A DNA stretch of 64,000 nt from Cellulosimicrobium marinum (GTDB lineage: Bacteria > Actinomycetota > Actinomycetes > Actinomycetales > Cellulomonadaceae): positions 62,001-126,000 of the forward strand of contig NZ_JAJBZH010000008.1 of NCBI RefSeq assembly GCF_020551945.1. The letters are read 5' to 3'. Position numbers and translations under genes: made by a program. The number at the start of each line of letters is the position of its first letter. Position 1 is the stretch's first letter. Under the pieces are notes generated by a model, which saw only the letters and a program-made list of their open reading frames with translations, made no database searches and was not told where the DNA came from. Positions 52,794 to 62,667 of this stretch are shown piece after piece.

Positions 52794-54209
52794 TCAGCCG
52801 AGGTCGAGCGCGAGGAGGTCGTCGACCGTCTCGCGGCGCACGAGCACGCGGGAGGCGCCGTCGGCCACGGCGACCACCGGCGGGCGGGTGAGGAGGTTGT
52901 AGTTCGACGCCATGGACCGCCCGTACGCCCCGGTGGCAGGGACGGCGAGCAGGTCGCCCGCCCGCACGTCGCCGGGGAGCTGCACCTCGTGGACGACGAT
53001 GTCGCCGCTCTCGCAGTGCTTGCCGACGACGCGCGCGAGGACGGGCTCGGCGTCGGACGCCCGGCCCACGACCTCCGCGTGGTACTGCGCGCCGTAGAGC
53101 GCGGGGCGGACGTTGTCGCTCATGCCGCCGTCGACGGACACGTAGGTGCGCACGCGCCCGTCGTCGAGCGTCACGGGCTTGACGGTCCCCACCGTGTAGA
53201 GGGTGAGCCCCGCGGGCCCGACGACGGCCCGGCCCGGCTCGATCGAGAACCGCGGCAGCGGCGTGCCGAGGCGCGCCGCGACGGTCTCCACGGCGCCGGC
53301 GACGTCCGTCGCGACCCGCTCCGGGTCGAGGGCGGACTCTCCAGGGAGGTACGCGATGCCGTAGCCGCCGCCGACGTCCACCTCGTCGACGAGGACGCCG
53401 GTCCGGGCGGCGAGGTCGGCGCGCAGCTCGAGGACGGAGCGGGCGGCGACCTCGAACCCGGTCGCGTCGAGGATCTGCGACCCGATGTGGGAGTGGATGC
53501 CGAGCAGGTGCAGCGCCGGGTCCGCCGCGACGGCCAGCAGCGCGGTCAGCGCGGGCGAGTCCCCGCCGTCCGCGGGCGTCGCGACCGAGAGCCCGAACTT
53601 CTGATCCTCGTGCGCGGTCGAGATGTACTCGTGCCCGCCCGCGTGCACGCCGGTCGTCACGCGCACCATGACGGGCGCGACCGTCCCGCGGGCCGCGGCG
53701 GCCGCGGCGACGCGCTCCACCTCGACGAGCGAGTCGACGATGATGCGACCCACGCCCGTCTCGAGCGCGAGGTCGATCTCGGCGTCCGACTTGTTGTTGC
53801 CGTGCAGGCCGATCTCCGGGCCCGGCACGCCCGCGCGCAGCGCGACGGCGAGCTCTCCCCCGCTCGCCGTGTCGACCCGCAGGCCCTCCTCGCGCGCCCA
53901 GCGCGCGACCGCGACCGTGAGCAGCGCCTTGCCCGCGTAGTACACGTCCACGTCGGTCCCGACGGCGCGGAACGCACGCTCGAACGCGGTGCGGTAGGCC
54001 CGCGCACGGGCCCGGAAGTCGGCCTCGTCCACCACGTAGGCCGGCGTGCCGTGCTCGGCCGCGAGGGCGTGCACGTCCACGCCCGCGACCTCGACCACGC
54101 CGTCGGCGCGCCGCGCCACGCCCCGCGACCACGGCTCGCCCGGGTGCCCCGCGACCGGGGTGCCCGACGCCGCGGTGCCGGCCCGCGCCGTCGGACCGCC
54201 CGCGCTCAC
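52794..54209 (-). CDS. lysA: Diaminopimelate decarboxylase
   Basis: Last step of lysine synthesis from meso-DAP, PLP-dependent. 471 residues. PLP lysine in [14 protein letters not shown] (about residue 85), [31 protein letters not shown], and [10 protein letters not shown] with the catalytic Cys. ~45 extra N-terminal residues are Ala/Gly-rich. GTG 54209 overlaps argS stop by GTGA. Confidence 0.96.
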   Translation of the reverse strand: MSAGGPTARAGTAASGTPVAGHPGEPWSRGVARRADGVVEVAGVDVHALAAEHGTPAYVVDEADFRARARAYRTAFERAFRAVGTDVDVYYAGKALLTVAVARWAREEGLRVDTASGGELAVALRAGVPGPEIGLHGNNKSDAEIDLALETGVGRIIVDSLVEVERVAAAAAARGTVAPVMVRVTTGVHAGGHEYISTAHEDQKFGLSVATPADGGDSPALTALLAVAADPALHLLGIHSHIGSQILDATGFEVAARSVLELRADLAARTGVLVDEVDVGGGYGIAYLPGESALDPERVATDVAGAVETVAARLGTPLPRFSIEPGRAVVGPAGLTLYTVGTVKPVTLDDGRVRTYVSVDGGMSDNVRPALYGAQYHAEVVGRASDAEPVLARVVGKHCESGDIVVHEVQLPGDVRAGDLLAVPATGAYGRSMASNYNLLTRPPVVAVADGASRVLVRRETVDDLLALDLG

Positions 54210-55891
54210 ATGCGCTCCGGCGCGGTCACGCCGAGCAGGCCGAGACCGTTGGCGAGGACCTGGCGCACGGCGTCGTTGAGCCACAGTCGGGTGCGGTGGA
54301 GGTCGGTGACCTCCTCGTCCGGGTACGGCAGGACGCGCTGCGTCTTCTGCTGGTACCACGTGTGGTAGTCGCCGGCGAGCGCCTCGAGGTAGCGCGCGAC
54401 GCGGTGCGGCTCGCGCAGCTCGGCGGCCTGGCCGACGATGCGCGGGAACTCGGTCAGCCTGCCGATGAGCGCCGCCTCGCTCGGGTGGTCGAGCAGCGAC
54501 GGGTCGAACCCGTCGGCGCGCGCGACACCGCGGTCGGCGGCGTTGCGGTCGACCGCGGCGGTGCGCGAGTGCGCGTACTGGACGTAGTAGACGGGGTTCT
54601 CGTTCGTCGCTCGCGTGAGCAGGTCGAGGTCGAGGTCGATGCTCGAGTCCACGGACGAGCGCGCGAGCGAGTAGCGCGCGGCGTCGACCCCGACGGCCTC
54701 GACGAGGTCCTCCAGGGTGACGACCGTGCCGGCGCGCTTGGACATCCGCACGGGCTGGCCGTCCTTGACGAGGTTGACCATCTGGCCGATGAGGAGCTGC
54801 AGGTTGCGCCCCGGCTCGTCGCCGAACGCCGCGCACACCGCCATCATGCGGCCGACGTAGCCGTGGTGGTCGGCGCCGAGCATGATGATGACCTCGTCGA
54901 AGCCGCGCTCGCGCTTGTCGAGGTAGTAGGCGATGTCGCCCGCGATGTAGGCCGCGTCACCGTCGGACTTGATGACCACACGGTCCTTGTCGTCGCCGAA
55001 GTCCGTCGTGCGCAGCCACGTCGCACCGTCCTGCTCGAACAGGTGCCCGCCCTCGCGCAGGCGTGCGACCGCGCGCTCGACCGCGCCCGACTCGTGGAGC
55101 GAGTCCTCGTGGAAGTACACGTCGAAGTCGACCCCGAAGTCGTGCAGGGCCGCCTTGATCTCGCCGAACATCCGCTCGACGCCGCGCGCGCGGAAGACCT
55201 CCTGCGCCTCGGCGTCCGGCAGGTCGCGCGGGTCAGGCTCGCCCGCCGCGACCGCGTCGGCGATGACCGCGTCGGCGATCTCGGTGACGTACTCGCCGCC
55301 GTACCCGTCCTCGGGCGCCTCCAGGCCGCGGGCCCGGGCGAGGAGCGAGCGCGCGAAGCGGTCGATCTGCGCGCCGTGGTCGTTGAAGTAGTACTCGCGC
55401 GTCACCTCGGCGCCGCTGGCCTCCAGCACGCGCGCGAGCGAGTCGCCCACGGCGGCCCAGCGCACGCCGCCGATGTGGATCGGACCCGTCGGGTTCGCCG
55501 AGACGAACTCGAGGTTGACCCGCGTGCCCGCCTCCGAGGTCCCCCGCCCGTACGCCGCGCCCGCCTCGACGACCGTGCGCGCGAGCTCGCCCGCCGCGGC
55601 GGCGTCGAGCGTGATGTTGAGGAAGCCGGGGCCCGCGACGTCCACGGCCTTGACACCCGGGGTCGCGGCGAGCCGCGTCGCGAGGTCCTCGGCAAGGGCG
55701 CGCGGCGTCGTGCCGGCCTTCTTCGCCAGCTGGAGGGCGACGTTCGTGGCCCAGTCGCCGTGCTCGCGCTGGCGCGGTCGCTCGACGTGGACGCGCTCCG
55801 GCACGGCGGCGGGGTCGAGGGCGAGGGTGCCGTCGGCGACGGCGGCGGCCAGGGCAGCGCTCAGCGCTTCGGAGAGCTCGTCGGGGGTCAC
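54206..55891 (-). CDS. argS: Arginyl-tRNA synthetase
   Basis: 561 residues. Class I signatures: [18 protein letters not shown] (HIGH-like, about residue 130) and VRMSKRAGT (KMSKS-like). N-terminal Arg-S additional domain and C-terminal DALR anticodon domain ending [20 protein letters not shown] 55891 sits 6 nt after a TAGGAT box, so leaderless. Divergent from a tRNA-Arg gene 105 nt away. Confidence 0.97.
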   Translation of the reverse strand: MTPDELSEALSAALAAAVADGTLALDPAAVPERVHVERPRQREHGDWATNVALQLAKKAGTTPRALAEDLATRLAATPGVKAVDVAGPGFLNITLDAAAAGELARTVVEAGAAYGRGTSEAGTRVNLEFVSANPTGPIHIGGVRWAAVGDSLARVLEASGAEVTREYYFNDHGAQIDRFARSLLARARGLEAPEDGYGGEYVTEIADAVIADAVAAGEPDPRDLPDAEAQEVFRARGVERMFGEIKAALHDFGVDFDVYFHEDSLHESGAVERAVARLREGGHLFEQDGATWLRTTDFGDDKDRVVIKSDGDAAYIAGDIAYYLDKRERGFDEVIIMLGADHHGYVGRMMAVCAAFGDEPGRNLQLLIGQMVNLVKDGQPVRMSKRAGTVVTLEDLVEAVGVDAARYSLARSSVDSSIDLDLDLLTRATNENPVYYVQYAHSRTAAVDRNAADRGVARADGFDPSLLDHPSEAALIGRLTEFPRIVGQAAELREPHRVARYLEALAGDYHTWYQQKTQRVLPYPDEEVTDLHRTRLWLNDAVRQVLANGLGLLGVTAPERM

Positions 55892-55897
55892 CCGACG

Positions 55898-55903
55898 ATC
55901 CTA
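55898..55903 (-). promoter_or_regulatory. -10 box of argS (TAGGAT)
   Basis: TAGGAT followed by CGTCGG and the GTG start; leaderless. The same TAGGnTCGTCGG pattern precedes the phosphoribosyltransferase gene. Confidence 0.55.
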
Positions 55904-55957
55904 CCGAGGGGCGGACGGCACCCCGCGCGCCCGGCACGAGCAGGCCCTCGGGGCTGG

Positions 55958-55963
55958 TAGTCT
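55958..55963 (+). promoter_or_regulatory. Possible -10 box of tRNA-Arg (TAGTCT)
   Basis: TAGTCT about 34 nt before the mature tRNA 5' end, allowing a short 5' leader for RNase P. Confidence 0.4.
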
Positions 55964-55996
55964 CGTGCATCGCGTCGGCGGTCACGCCTGGCGCAC

Positions 55997-56069
55997 GCCC
56001 TCGTAGCTCAGTGGATAGAGCGTCTGCCTCCGGAGCAGAAGGTCGTAGGTTCGAATCCTATCGAGGGCA
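55997..56069 (+). tRNA. tRNA-Arg, anticodon CCG
   Basis: Full cloverleaf of 73 nt. Acceptor GCCCTCG/CGAGGGC with discriminator A; D arm GCTC/GAGC; anticodon stem TCTGC/GCAGA with loop CTCCGGA (anticodon CCG, reads CGG); T arm with TTCGAAT. CCA is not encoded. Next to argS. Confidence 0.96.
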
Positions 56070-56115
56070 CCTTCCGCGACATCACGCCCGTTCCGGGCAC
56101 ACTCCCCGTCTTCGC

Positions 56116-56121
56116 TACCGT
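56116..56121 (+). promoter_or_regulatory. -10 box of the CYTH gene (TACCGT)
   Basis: TACCGT ends 6 nt before ATG 56128: leaderless start. Confidence 0.5.
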
Positions 56122-56127
56122 GGCCCC

Positions 56128-56760
56128 ATGACGGACGGCGGCTACGGCGACTTCGAGTTCGAACGACGCTTCCTCGTGCGCGACATGCCCGCGGAGCTGC
56201 AGGACGCCCCCGCGCTCGTCGTGCAGAGCTACTACCTCGCCGACGAGGGGTACGCCCTGCGGGTCCGGGCGACCGCCCCCGGCGTCGACGCCCCCATGAC
56301 GGCCACGACCGACCCGGTGACGGTCCTCGACCGGCACGCGTCCGACGTCGAGCTGTGCACCCTCACCGTCAAGGGCCCGTCCGCCGGGGGGACCCGGTAC
56401 GAGGCCGAGCGCGAGCTCGACGTCGCCGTGGGGCTCCAGCTCGTCCGGCGGGGCGGGGCGCGCGTCGTCAAGACCCGGTGGTCCGTGTGGCTCGGGGACG
56501 ACGGCTGGGTCGTCGACGTGTTCGGAGGTGCCGACCACCCGCTCGTCGTCGCCGAGTGCGAACGCTCCGGCCCGGTCACCGACCTGAAGATCCCGGACTT
56601 CTGCGTCACCGAGCTGACCGACGACCCGCGGTTCTCCAACGACGCCCTCGCGCGTCGCCCCTACGCGGGCTGGCGCACGGCCTACGAGGCCGAGCTCGCC
56701 GCGACGGGTCCGCGGTTCCTCCAGGACTTCGGGCGCAACGAGACGCTGCACGAACCCTGA
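56128..56760 (+). CDS. CYTH-domain protein (triphosphate-tunnel metalloenzyme-like)
   Basis: 210 residues. FEFERRFLVRD at the N-terminus is the ExExK-like start of CYTH proteins, here E-x-E-R with R in place of K; further tunnel residues in QSYYLADEGYALRVRA, CTLTVKGPSAGGTRYEAERELD, KTRWSVW and VAECERSG. Family members hydrolyse inorganic triphosphate or make thiamine triphosphate; substrate here is unknown. ATG 56128; leaderless. Convergent with the M15 peptidase. Confidence 0.82.
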   Translation: MTDGGYGDFEFERRFLVRDMPAELQDAPALVVQSYYLADEGYALRVRATAPGVDAPMTATTDPVTVLDRHASDVELCTLTVKGPSAGGTRYEAERELDVAVGLQLVRRGGARVVKTRWSVWLGDDGWVVDVFGGADHPLVVAECERSGPVTDLKIPDFCVTELTDDPRFSNDALARRPYAGWRTAYEAELAATGPRFLQDFGRNETLHEP

Positions 56761-56775
56761 CGGACGGGACGGGCG

Positions 56776-57585
56776 TCAGGAGCCGCCCATCTCCTCGACG
56801 CCCTGCGTGAACTCGAAGTGCCACGGCTCGTAGGCGCCGCCACCGCCGCGCTTGGCCCACGGCGGGTTCGCCCACCCGTAGGTCGTGCCGTTCTCGTTGA
56901 GCCAGGCGTACACCTCGCGCGACCCCGTCTCGATCGAGCACAGGTCGATCGCGAGACCCCAGCCGTGCATCGACGTGCCGGGGCGGGCAGCGAAGGCGCC
57001 GCGCGTGCCCTTGAGCGACACCTGGGTCGACAGGGTGCGGTACGACGACACCAGGCACAGATCGCGCCCGAAGTTCGCGCGGAACGCCTCGTTGAGCGCC
57101 GACAGCGCGACCGCGGCGTCGGGACGAAGGAAGTCGCCCGGCTGCCACAGCTCGCACAGCTCGTGCTGGTCGAGGGTGCCGTTCGAGCCGCTGGGCCGGA
57201 CCGACGGGTCGCAGCCGGGGAGCGGCTCGCGCTCGAACGACCGCGACGCCGCGGCGCTGCGGGAGGTGACGCGCGGCGCGGCGGCGACGGACTCGGACAC
57301 CGCGGGGACCGTCGACGCGGCCGTCGCGAGGTCGAGCGCGCTCGGCCCGACCGGCCCGCCGTCCGGCGCGAACGGCGACCGGTCCCCGCCGTCGTCGGCG
57401 CCCGCCGACAGCGGCATGGCGATCGTCGCGACCGCGAGCGTGCCGAGCACGGCCATGCGGGGCGCCCAGCGGTGCTGGCCCGGGACGTTCACGGGGGTGC
57501 GTCGTGAGCGCCGGGGGCCCTGCTCGGCCTCACGACGGGCCCGACGGGACGGGAGGGCGGTGGTGTCGTCGCCGTGCGGCTCCAC
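56776..57585 (-). CDS. D-alanyl-D-alanine carboxypeptidase, M15B (VanY-like)
   Basis: 269 residues. A long basic cytoplasmic tail, a TM/signal segment (MAVLGTLAVATIAMPLSAGA, about residues 45-65), an Ala/Ser-rich spacer and the peptidase domain. Zn site: SMHGWGLAIDL (His and Asp) and EPWHFEF (second His). SSYRTLSTQV is also typical. It trims peptidoglycan stem peptides outside the membrane. GTG 57585 follows GGAGGAGAGGCAG by about 8 nt. Cys residues in PGCDPS, HELCELW, LCLVS and LCSIE may form disulfides. Confidence 0.86.
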   Translation of the reverse strand: MEPHGDDTTALPSRRARREAEQGPRRSRRTPVNVPGQHRWAPRMAVLGTLAVATIAMPLSAGADDGGDRSPFAPDGGPVGPSALDLATAASTVPAVSESVAAAPRVTSRSAAASRSFEREPLPGCDPSVRPSGSNGTLDQHELCELWQPGDFLRPDAAVALSALNEAFRANFGRDLCLVSSYRTLSTQVSLKGTRGAFAARPGTSMHGWGLAIDLCSIETGSREVYAWLNENGTTYGWANPPWAKRGGGGAYEPWHFEFTQGVEEMGGS

Positions 57586-57850
57586 CCGCCACCTGCCTCT
57601 CCTCCGGGCCGACCCGCAGGGGGTCGGCGACGACCTTCTCGCGCCACCGGGCACCGGCCTCTCGGCCCAGGTGAACCCGGGGTGGACGGCCGGTGGACGA
57701 GACCGGCGATCCGTGACAATCACGGAACAGTAACGAAGCACCGGTACCTTGCCAAGTCACCTGGTCAGGGGCCCGTGGCGGCTCGTGACGGGCCCGTGAG
57801 GGACCCCGACGAGCTCGGAGCGGGTCCGGCCTCTCCTCCGCGAGACGGCG

Positions 57851-58897
57851 TCAGCGCGGTCGGCGCTGCATCCCGTCCCGGACCTCGCCGACGAGCTCCT
57901 CGAGGATGTCCTCGAGGAACACCACGCCGAGGGTGCCGTCGCGGTCCGGCGCCCCGACGCGCGCGAGGTGGGAGCCCGACCGCTGCATCGCGCGCAGGAC
58001 GTCCTCGACCTCGTCCGCCGGGCGGGCGGCCGCGAGCGCCCGCACGCGCCATGCGGGCACCGGCTCGTCCCGCGTGACGTCGTCCGCGTAGAGCACGTCC
58101 TTGACGTGCAGGTAGCCCGTCGGCGCACCGGCGGCGTCCACGACCGGGAAGCGCGAGTACCCGGTCCGGGCCACGAGCTGCTCGACGTCGGCGGGCGTGC
58201 ACCCGTCGGTGACGGTGACGAGGTCGTCGACCGGCACCATGACGTCGTGCGCCGTGCGCTCGGAGAACTCGATCGCGCCGGCGAGCAGGCCCTGCTCGTC
58301 GTCCAGCACGCCCTCCGCCTGGGAGTGCTCCACGATGGACTGGACCTCCTCGGCGGTGAACGCCGAGGCGACCTCGTCCCGCGGCTCCACGCCGGTCCAC
58401 CGCACGACATGGTTCGCGACCCAGTTGAGCGCCACGATCACGGGGCGCAGCACCCGGCCCGCCCACACGAGCGGCGGGCCGAACCACAGGACCGCGCGGT
58501 CGGGCCCCGAGACGGCGAGGTTCTTCGGCACCATCTCGCCCAGCACGACGTGCAGGTAGACCACGACGGCGAGCGCGACGACGAAGGCGATCGGGTGCGC
58601 CAGGGCCGTGCTCACCCCGAGGGCGTGCAAAGGCTCCTCGACGAGGTGGGCGAGCGCGGGCTCGGCGACGATCCCCAGACCGGTCGAGCAGACCGTGACG
58701 CCGAGCTGGGCGCAGGCGAGCATGAGGGAGACGTTCTCCATCGCCCACAGGACGGTCTGCGCGCGCCGGTTCCCCTGCGCCGCGAGCGGCTCGATCGCCG
58801 ACCGGCGGGCCGAGATGACCGCGAACTCCGCGCCGACGAAGAACGCGTTGCCGGCGAGGAGGACGAGGCCGATCAGCAGGGCCGTGGTGGAGCTCAC
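57851..58897 (-). CDS. CNNM/HlyC-type membrane protein with CBS pair
   Basis: 348 residues. DUF21 (CNNM) membrane domain with three to four helices (LLIGLVLLAGNAFFVGAEFAVIS, MLACAQLGVTVCSTGLGIVAEP, VVYLHVVLGEMVPKNLAV), then a CBS pair (VMVPVDDLVTV; GTLGVVFLEDILEELVGEV). The C-terminal CorC_HlyC domain is missing, unlike its upstream neighbour. Members of the family move Mg2+ or Co2+; the substrate is unproven. GTG 58897 overlaps its neighbour's stop (GTGA). Confidence 0.88.
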   Translation of the reverse strand: MSSTTALLIGLVLLAGNAFFVGAEFAVISARRSAIEPLAAQGNRRAQTVLWAMENVSLMLACAQLGVTVCSTGLGIVAEPALAHLVEEPLHALGVSTALAHPIAFVVALAVVVYLHVVLGEMVPKNLAVSGPDRAVLWFGPPLVWAGRVLRPVIVALNWVANHVVRWTGVEPRDEVASAFTAEEVQSIVEHSQAEGVLDDEQGLLAGAIEFSERTAHDVMVPVDDLVTVTDGCTPADVEQLVARTGYSRFPVVDAAGAPTGYLHVKDVLYADDVTRDEPVPAWRVRALAAARPADEVEDVLRAMQRSGSHLARVGAPDRDGTLGVVFLEDILEELVGEVRDGMQRRPR

Positions 58898-60246
58898 GGC
58901 GCGACCTCCGCGCCGGGCGCCGGCCGCACGACGAGCCGTTCGACCCGGCGGCCCTCCATCGCCTCGACCCGGATCGCGACACGGTCGGCCCCCGTTCCGA
59001 CGGCGACCTCGTCGCCCTCGACGGGCACGCGCCCCAGGCGCGCCATGACCAGGCCGCCGAGCGTCTCGTACGCCGCGTCCTGCGGCACCCGCAGGCCGGT
59101 CACCTCGGTGAGCTCGTCGGGCCGCAGCACGCCCGGGACGGACCACGCGCCGTCGGCCCGCCTCGCGGCCCCGGCCCGACGGCGGTCGTGCTCGTCCGCG
59201 ACGTCGCCGACCAGCTCCTCGACGACGTCCTCCAGGGTGACCACGCCCGACGTCCCGCCGTACTCGTCGACGACCACCGCCATCTGCAGCCCGTACCCGC
59301 GCAGCTCCACGAGGAGCGGGCCGAGCCGCACGGTCTCCGGCACGCGCGGGGCGTCCGTCATGAGCGCGGCAGCGGGCACCTCGCCCCGCCTGTCGTACGG
59401 CACGGCCACCGCCCGGCGCAGGTGGACGAGCCCGAGGACGTCGTCGCGGTCCGCGCCGACGAGGGGGAACCGGGAGTGCCCGGTGCGGCGCGCGGCGTCG
59501 ACCACGTCCGCCGCGGTCGCCTCGCGCGGGAGCACAACCATGCGCATGCGGTCCGTCATGACGTCGACGGCGGACAGCTCGTCGAGCTCGATCGAGTTGG
59601 TGAGCAGGGTCGCGACGGAGAGGTCGAGCGTGCCCTCCTCGGCGGAGCGCCGGACGAGCGCGGCGAGCTCCGACGCCGAGCGCGCCCCCGACAGCTCCTC
59701 GCGCGGCTCCACGCCGAGGCGGCGCAGGATCGCGTTCGCGGAGCCGTTGAGGACCGTGATCACGGGCCGGAACAGGCGCGTGAACTGGCGCTGCAGCGGC
59801 ACCACCTGCCGCGCCGTCGCGTACGGGGTGCTCAGGGCGAAGTTCTTGGGGACGAGCTCGCCGAACAGCATCGAGAAGACGTTGACGAGCACGAGCGCGA
59901 CCGTGGCAGCCAGCACCCCGACGACCGTCTGCGACAGGGCGGTCGAGCCGAGCGCGCCCGAGAGGAGCGACGACAGCGCGGGCTGCGCCGTGTACCCGAG
60001 CAGGATCGTCGTGAGGGTGATGCCGACCTGGGCCGAGCTGAGCTCGGTGGACAGGTGACGCAGCGCGGCCCGGACGCTGCGGTCCCGCCGGTCCCCGGCC
60101 GCGGAGGGCGCGTCCCCGCGGGCCCCCACGACCGCCGGGTCGAGCGTGACGAGCGAGAACTCCCCGGCGACGAAGACCGCCGTGCCTGCGGTGAGGAGCA
60201 CCCCGACCGCGACCATCACCCAGTCGCCCGTCACGAGGTGCTCCAC
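58894..60246 (-). CDS. CNNM/HlyC-type membrane protein with CBS pair and CorC domain
   Basis: 450 residues, full architecture: DUF21 domain (VMVAVGVLLTAGTAVFVAGEFSLV, then VNVFSMLFGELVPKNFAL), CBS pair (VMTDRMRMVVLP; VTLEDVVEELVGDVADEH) and C-terminal CorC_HlyC domain (SVPGVLRPDELTEVTGL). Paired with the shorter paralogue by a GTGA overlap, an arrangement common in actinobacteria, suggesting a heteromeric transporter. GTG 60246. Confidence 0.9.
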   Translation of the reverse strand: MEHLVTGDWVMVAVGVLLTAGTAVFVAGEFSLVTLDPAVVGARGDAPSAAGDRRDRSVRAALRHLSTELSSAQVGITLTTILLGYTAQPALSSLLSGALGSTALSQTVVGVLAATVALVLVNVFSMLFGELVPKNFALSTPYATARQVVPLQRQFTRLFRPVITVLNGSANAILRRLGVEPREELSGARSASELAALVRRSAEEGTLDLSVATLLTNSIELDELSAVDVMTDRMRMVVLPREATAADVVDAARRTGHSRFPLVGADRDDVLGLVHLRRAVAVPYDRRGEVPAAALMTDAPRVPETVRLGPLLVELRGYGLQMAVVVDEYGGTSGVVTLEDVVEELVGDVADEHDRRRAGAARRADGAWSVPGVLRPDELTEVTGLRVPQDAAYETLGGLVMARLGRVPVEGDEVAVGTGADRVAIRVEAMEGRRVERLVVRPAPGAEVAP

Positions 60247-60416
60247 CGTTCTCGAGGCCTGCTGCTCATGGTGCGCACGATGCTAGCGCCCGGTCCCCGG
60301 CCCGCACGGTGCGGCACGTCGTGGGCACGGCGACGGCACGGCGACGGGACGGCGTCGGTGCCGGCGGTCTCCCCAAATCCGCCCGACCAGGGCCGACGTG
60401 TGCCACGCTGTGTCTC

Positions 60417-61205
60417 ATGGCAGACAGGTCATCGAGCGCATTCCCGCCGGGCACGGGCGCAGGCCCCGGGGCGAACCGCACGCCGGCACCGCCGACCGGG
60501 CCGGCGGGCCAGCAGGGCGCCACCGTCCTCGTCGTCGAGGACGAGCCGGCGATCGCCACAGCGATCGCGCAGCGCCTCACCGCCGAGGGCTGGCGCGTCG
60601 AGGTCGCGCGCGACGGCCTCTCCGGCGTCGACGCCGCCGAGCGGCTGCGCCCGGACGTCGTGGTGCTCGACGTGATGCTGCCCGGCATCGACGGGCTGGA
60701 GGTGACCCGGCGGATCCAGGCGGAGCAGCCCGTCCCCATCCTCATGCTCACCGCGCGCGACGACGAGACCGACATGCTCATCGGGCTCGGCGTCGGCGCG
60801 GACGACTACATGACGAAGCCGTTCTCGATGCGCGAGCTCGTCGCGCGGCTCAAGGCGCTCCTGCGGCGTGTCGACCGCGCGGCCCAGGCCGCGACGTCGG
60901 CCCCCACCGAGCCCCCGCTGTCCGTCGGCGACGTGACGATCGACAAGGCGCAGCGGCGCGTCCACCGCGCGGGCGAGGAGGTGCACCTCACCCCGACCGA
61001 GTTCGAGCTGCTCGTCATGCTCGCGAGCTCGCCGAAGACCGTGCTCACCCGCGAGCGGCTCCTCGCCGAGGTGTGGGACTGGGCGGACGCGAGCGGGACA
61101 CGGACCGTCGACTCCCACATCAAGGCGCTGCGCCGCAAGCTCGGGGCGGACCTCATCCGCACGGTGCACGGCGTCGGCTACGCGTTCGAGCCGCCCGCCG
61201 GATGA
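60417..61205 (+). CDS. OmpR/PhoB-family response regulator
   Basis: 262 residues. After a ~35-residue Pro/Gly/Ala tail, receiver domain (VLVVEDEPAIATAIAQRL; phospho-Asp in VVVLDVMLPGIDG; Lys in YMTKPFSMREL) and a winged-helix DNA-binding domain (LTPTEFELLVMLASSP, DSHIKALRRKLG, VHGVGYAFE). ATG 60417 used. Overlaps the kinase gene by ATGA. Target genes unknown. Confidence 0.93.
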   Translation: MADRSSSAFPPGTGAGPGANRTPAPPTGPAGQQGATVLVVEDEPAIATAIAQRLTAEGWRVEVARDGLSGVDAAERLRPDVVVLDVMLPGIDGLEVTRRIQAEQPVPILMLTARDDETDMLIGLGVGADDYMTKPFSMRELVARLKALLRRVDRAAQAATSAPTEPPLSVGDVTIDKAQRRVHRAGEEVHLTPTEFELLVMLASSPKTVLTRERLLAEVWDWADASGTRTVDSHIKALRRKLGADLIRTVHGVGYAFEPPAG

Positions 61206-62353
61206 CGACACCGTCCGGCGACCCGGCCGGGGCGCGCCCGGCCCCCGGCCAGCCCCACCGGGCCCACACGATCCGGCCGCACCTGCCGGACGTCCGCCCG
61301 CTCGACTCGTTCCGCTCGCTGAAGATCAAGCTGGGCGTGCTCGTCGCGGCGACCGTGACGCTCGCCGTCCTCATCACCTGGATCGGCCTGCAGAACCAGC
61401 TCGGCCCGTCCCGGACCTTCCCGCTCGCGATCGTCCTGTCGCTGCTGCTCACCCAGGTCCTCGCCCGCGGGATGACGTCGCCGCTGCGCGAGATGACCGC
61501 CGCGGCGCGCGCGATGGCCGACGGCGACTACACGCGGCGCGTCCGGGCGACCAGCCGCGACGAGGTGGGCCAGCTCGCCGTCGCGTTCAACGTCATGGCG
61601 GAGGATCTCGCGACGAGCGACCAGGTGCGTCGCGAGCTCGTCGCGAACGTGTCGCACGAGCTCCGCACCCCCGTCGCGGCCCTCCAGGCCCAGCTCGAGA
61701 ACGTCGTCGACGGCGTCACCGACCCGACGCCCGCGACGATGGAGATGGCGCTCGCCCAGACGGAACGCCTCACCCGCCTCGTCGCCTACCTGCTCGACCT
61801 GTCGCGCATCGAGGCCGGGGCGGCCGCGCTCAACATCACCGAGATCGACGTCGGCGACTTCCTCGAGGAGAACGCCGAGGCCGTCTCCATGGTGGAGGCC
61901 GCCAAGGGCCTGCGCTACGTCGTGGACGTCACCCCGCCCGACCTCGTGCTCGAGGCCGACCGCGAGCGTCTGCACCAGGTCGTCGTCAACCTGCTCCAGA
62001 ACGCGATCCGCCACTCCCCGCCCGGCGGGGAGATCCGGCTGGAGGCGTACCCGGTGGACGACGACGTCGTGCTGGAGGTCGTGGACGAGGGCCCGGGGAT
62101 CGCGCGCGAGGACCGGGAGCGGATCTTCGAACGGTTCGCCCGGGCGAGCGCGACGGGCGCGCCGACCGTCTCCGGCGGCTCGACGGGCGGCACGGGGATC
62201 GGTCTGGCGATCGTGCGCTGGGCGGTCGACCTGCACGGGGGGCGCATCGAGGTCGCGGACTCCCGGAGCGGGGCCACGATGCGGGTGACGCTCCCCGCGC
62301 GCCGGACCGCGCCGACCCCGGACGACGACGTGGAGCCCGACGACCTCGCATGA
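61202..62353 (+). CDS. Sensor histidine kinase
   Basis: 383 residues. Two TM helices (KLGVLVAATVTLAVLITWIGL and TFPLAIVLSLLLTQVLARGM) separated by only about ten residues, so little is exposed outside: an intramembrane-sensing type. HAMP (PLREMTAAARAMADGDYTRR), HisKA with the phospho-His in NVSHELRTPVAALQ, HATPase with NLLQNAIRHS, DEGPGIAR and GGTGIGLAIV. ATG overlaps the regulator stop. Ligand unknown. Confidence 0.93.
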   Translation: MTTPSGDPAGARPAPGQPHRAHTIRPHLPDVRPLDSFRSLKIKLGVLVAATVTLAVLITWIGLQNQLGPSRTFPLAIVLSLLLTQVLARGMTSPLREMTAAARAMADGDYTRRVRATSRDEVGQLAVAFNVMAEDLATSDQVRRELVANVSHELRTPVAALQAQLENVVDGVTDPTPATMEMALAQTERLTRLVAYLLDLSRIEAGAAALNITEIDVGDFLEENAEAVSMVEAAKGLRYVVDVTPPDLVLEADRERLHQVVVNLLQNAIRHSPPGGEIRLEAYPVDDDVVLEVVDEGPGIAREDRERIFERFARASATGAPTVSGGSTGGTGIGLAIVRWAVDLHGGRIEVADSRSGATMRVTLPARRTAPTPDDDVEPDDLA

Positions 62354-62436
62354 GGCCCGCACGGCACTGAGAGATGCGTCACACCGGCGGTCCCGCATAC
62401 CTCGCGATGGCCTGGAATTCCGCGGGCTTGCCCGCA

Positions 62437-62470
62437 GGCGAGGCACGCGTTGCACCGCGTTTGCCTCGCC
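62437..62470 (+). terminator. Hairpin after the two-component operon
   Basis: GGCGAGGCA/TGCCTCGCC, 9 bp, with an inner CGCG/CGCG able to pair; 84 nt past the kinase stop. The rest of the 314-bp gap to kgd holds no gene. Confidence 0.55.
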
Positions 62471-62547
62471 CAGACGCGACGTGAAGAACCCGCGGACGGC
62501 TCGCACGTGAACGCCCGGACCGGCCGCCCGGGGCGTGCCCGAGGGCC

Positions 62548-62553
62548 TAGGCT
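62548..62553 (+). promoter_or_regulatory. Possible -10 box of kgd (TAGGCT)
   Basis: TAGGCT about 115 nt before the chosen GTG. The leader contains TCCGGAATCCGGA, a small palindrome. Confidence 0.45.
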
Positions 62554-62667
62554 TGAGGAGTCCGGAATCCGGACGAGTCCGTGCCGGGGCGCGTCGTCGT
62601 CTCGTCGCCACGCGCCGACACGACTGAGACCGACAGCGACCTGTGTGTGAAAGTGGGCGATCCTCGC

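Noticed and set aside
55473-56006. 177-codon frame antisense to argS running into the tRNA
   Set aside because: Shadow of argS; overlaps a clear tRNA gene.
57586-57740. c-di-AMP (ydaO) riboswitch before the M15 peptidase
   Set aside because: Such riboswitches often precede wall hydrolases in actinobacteria, but I cannot see the conserved core in this leader.
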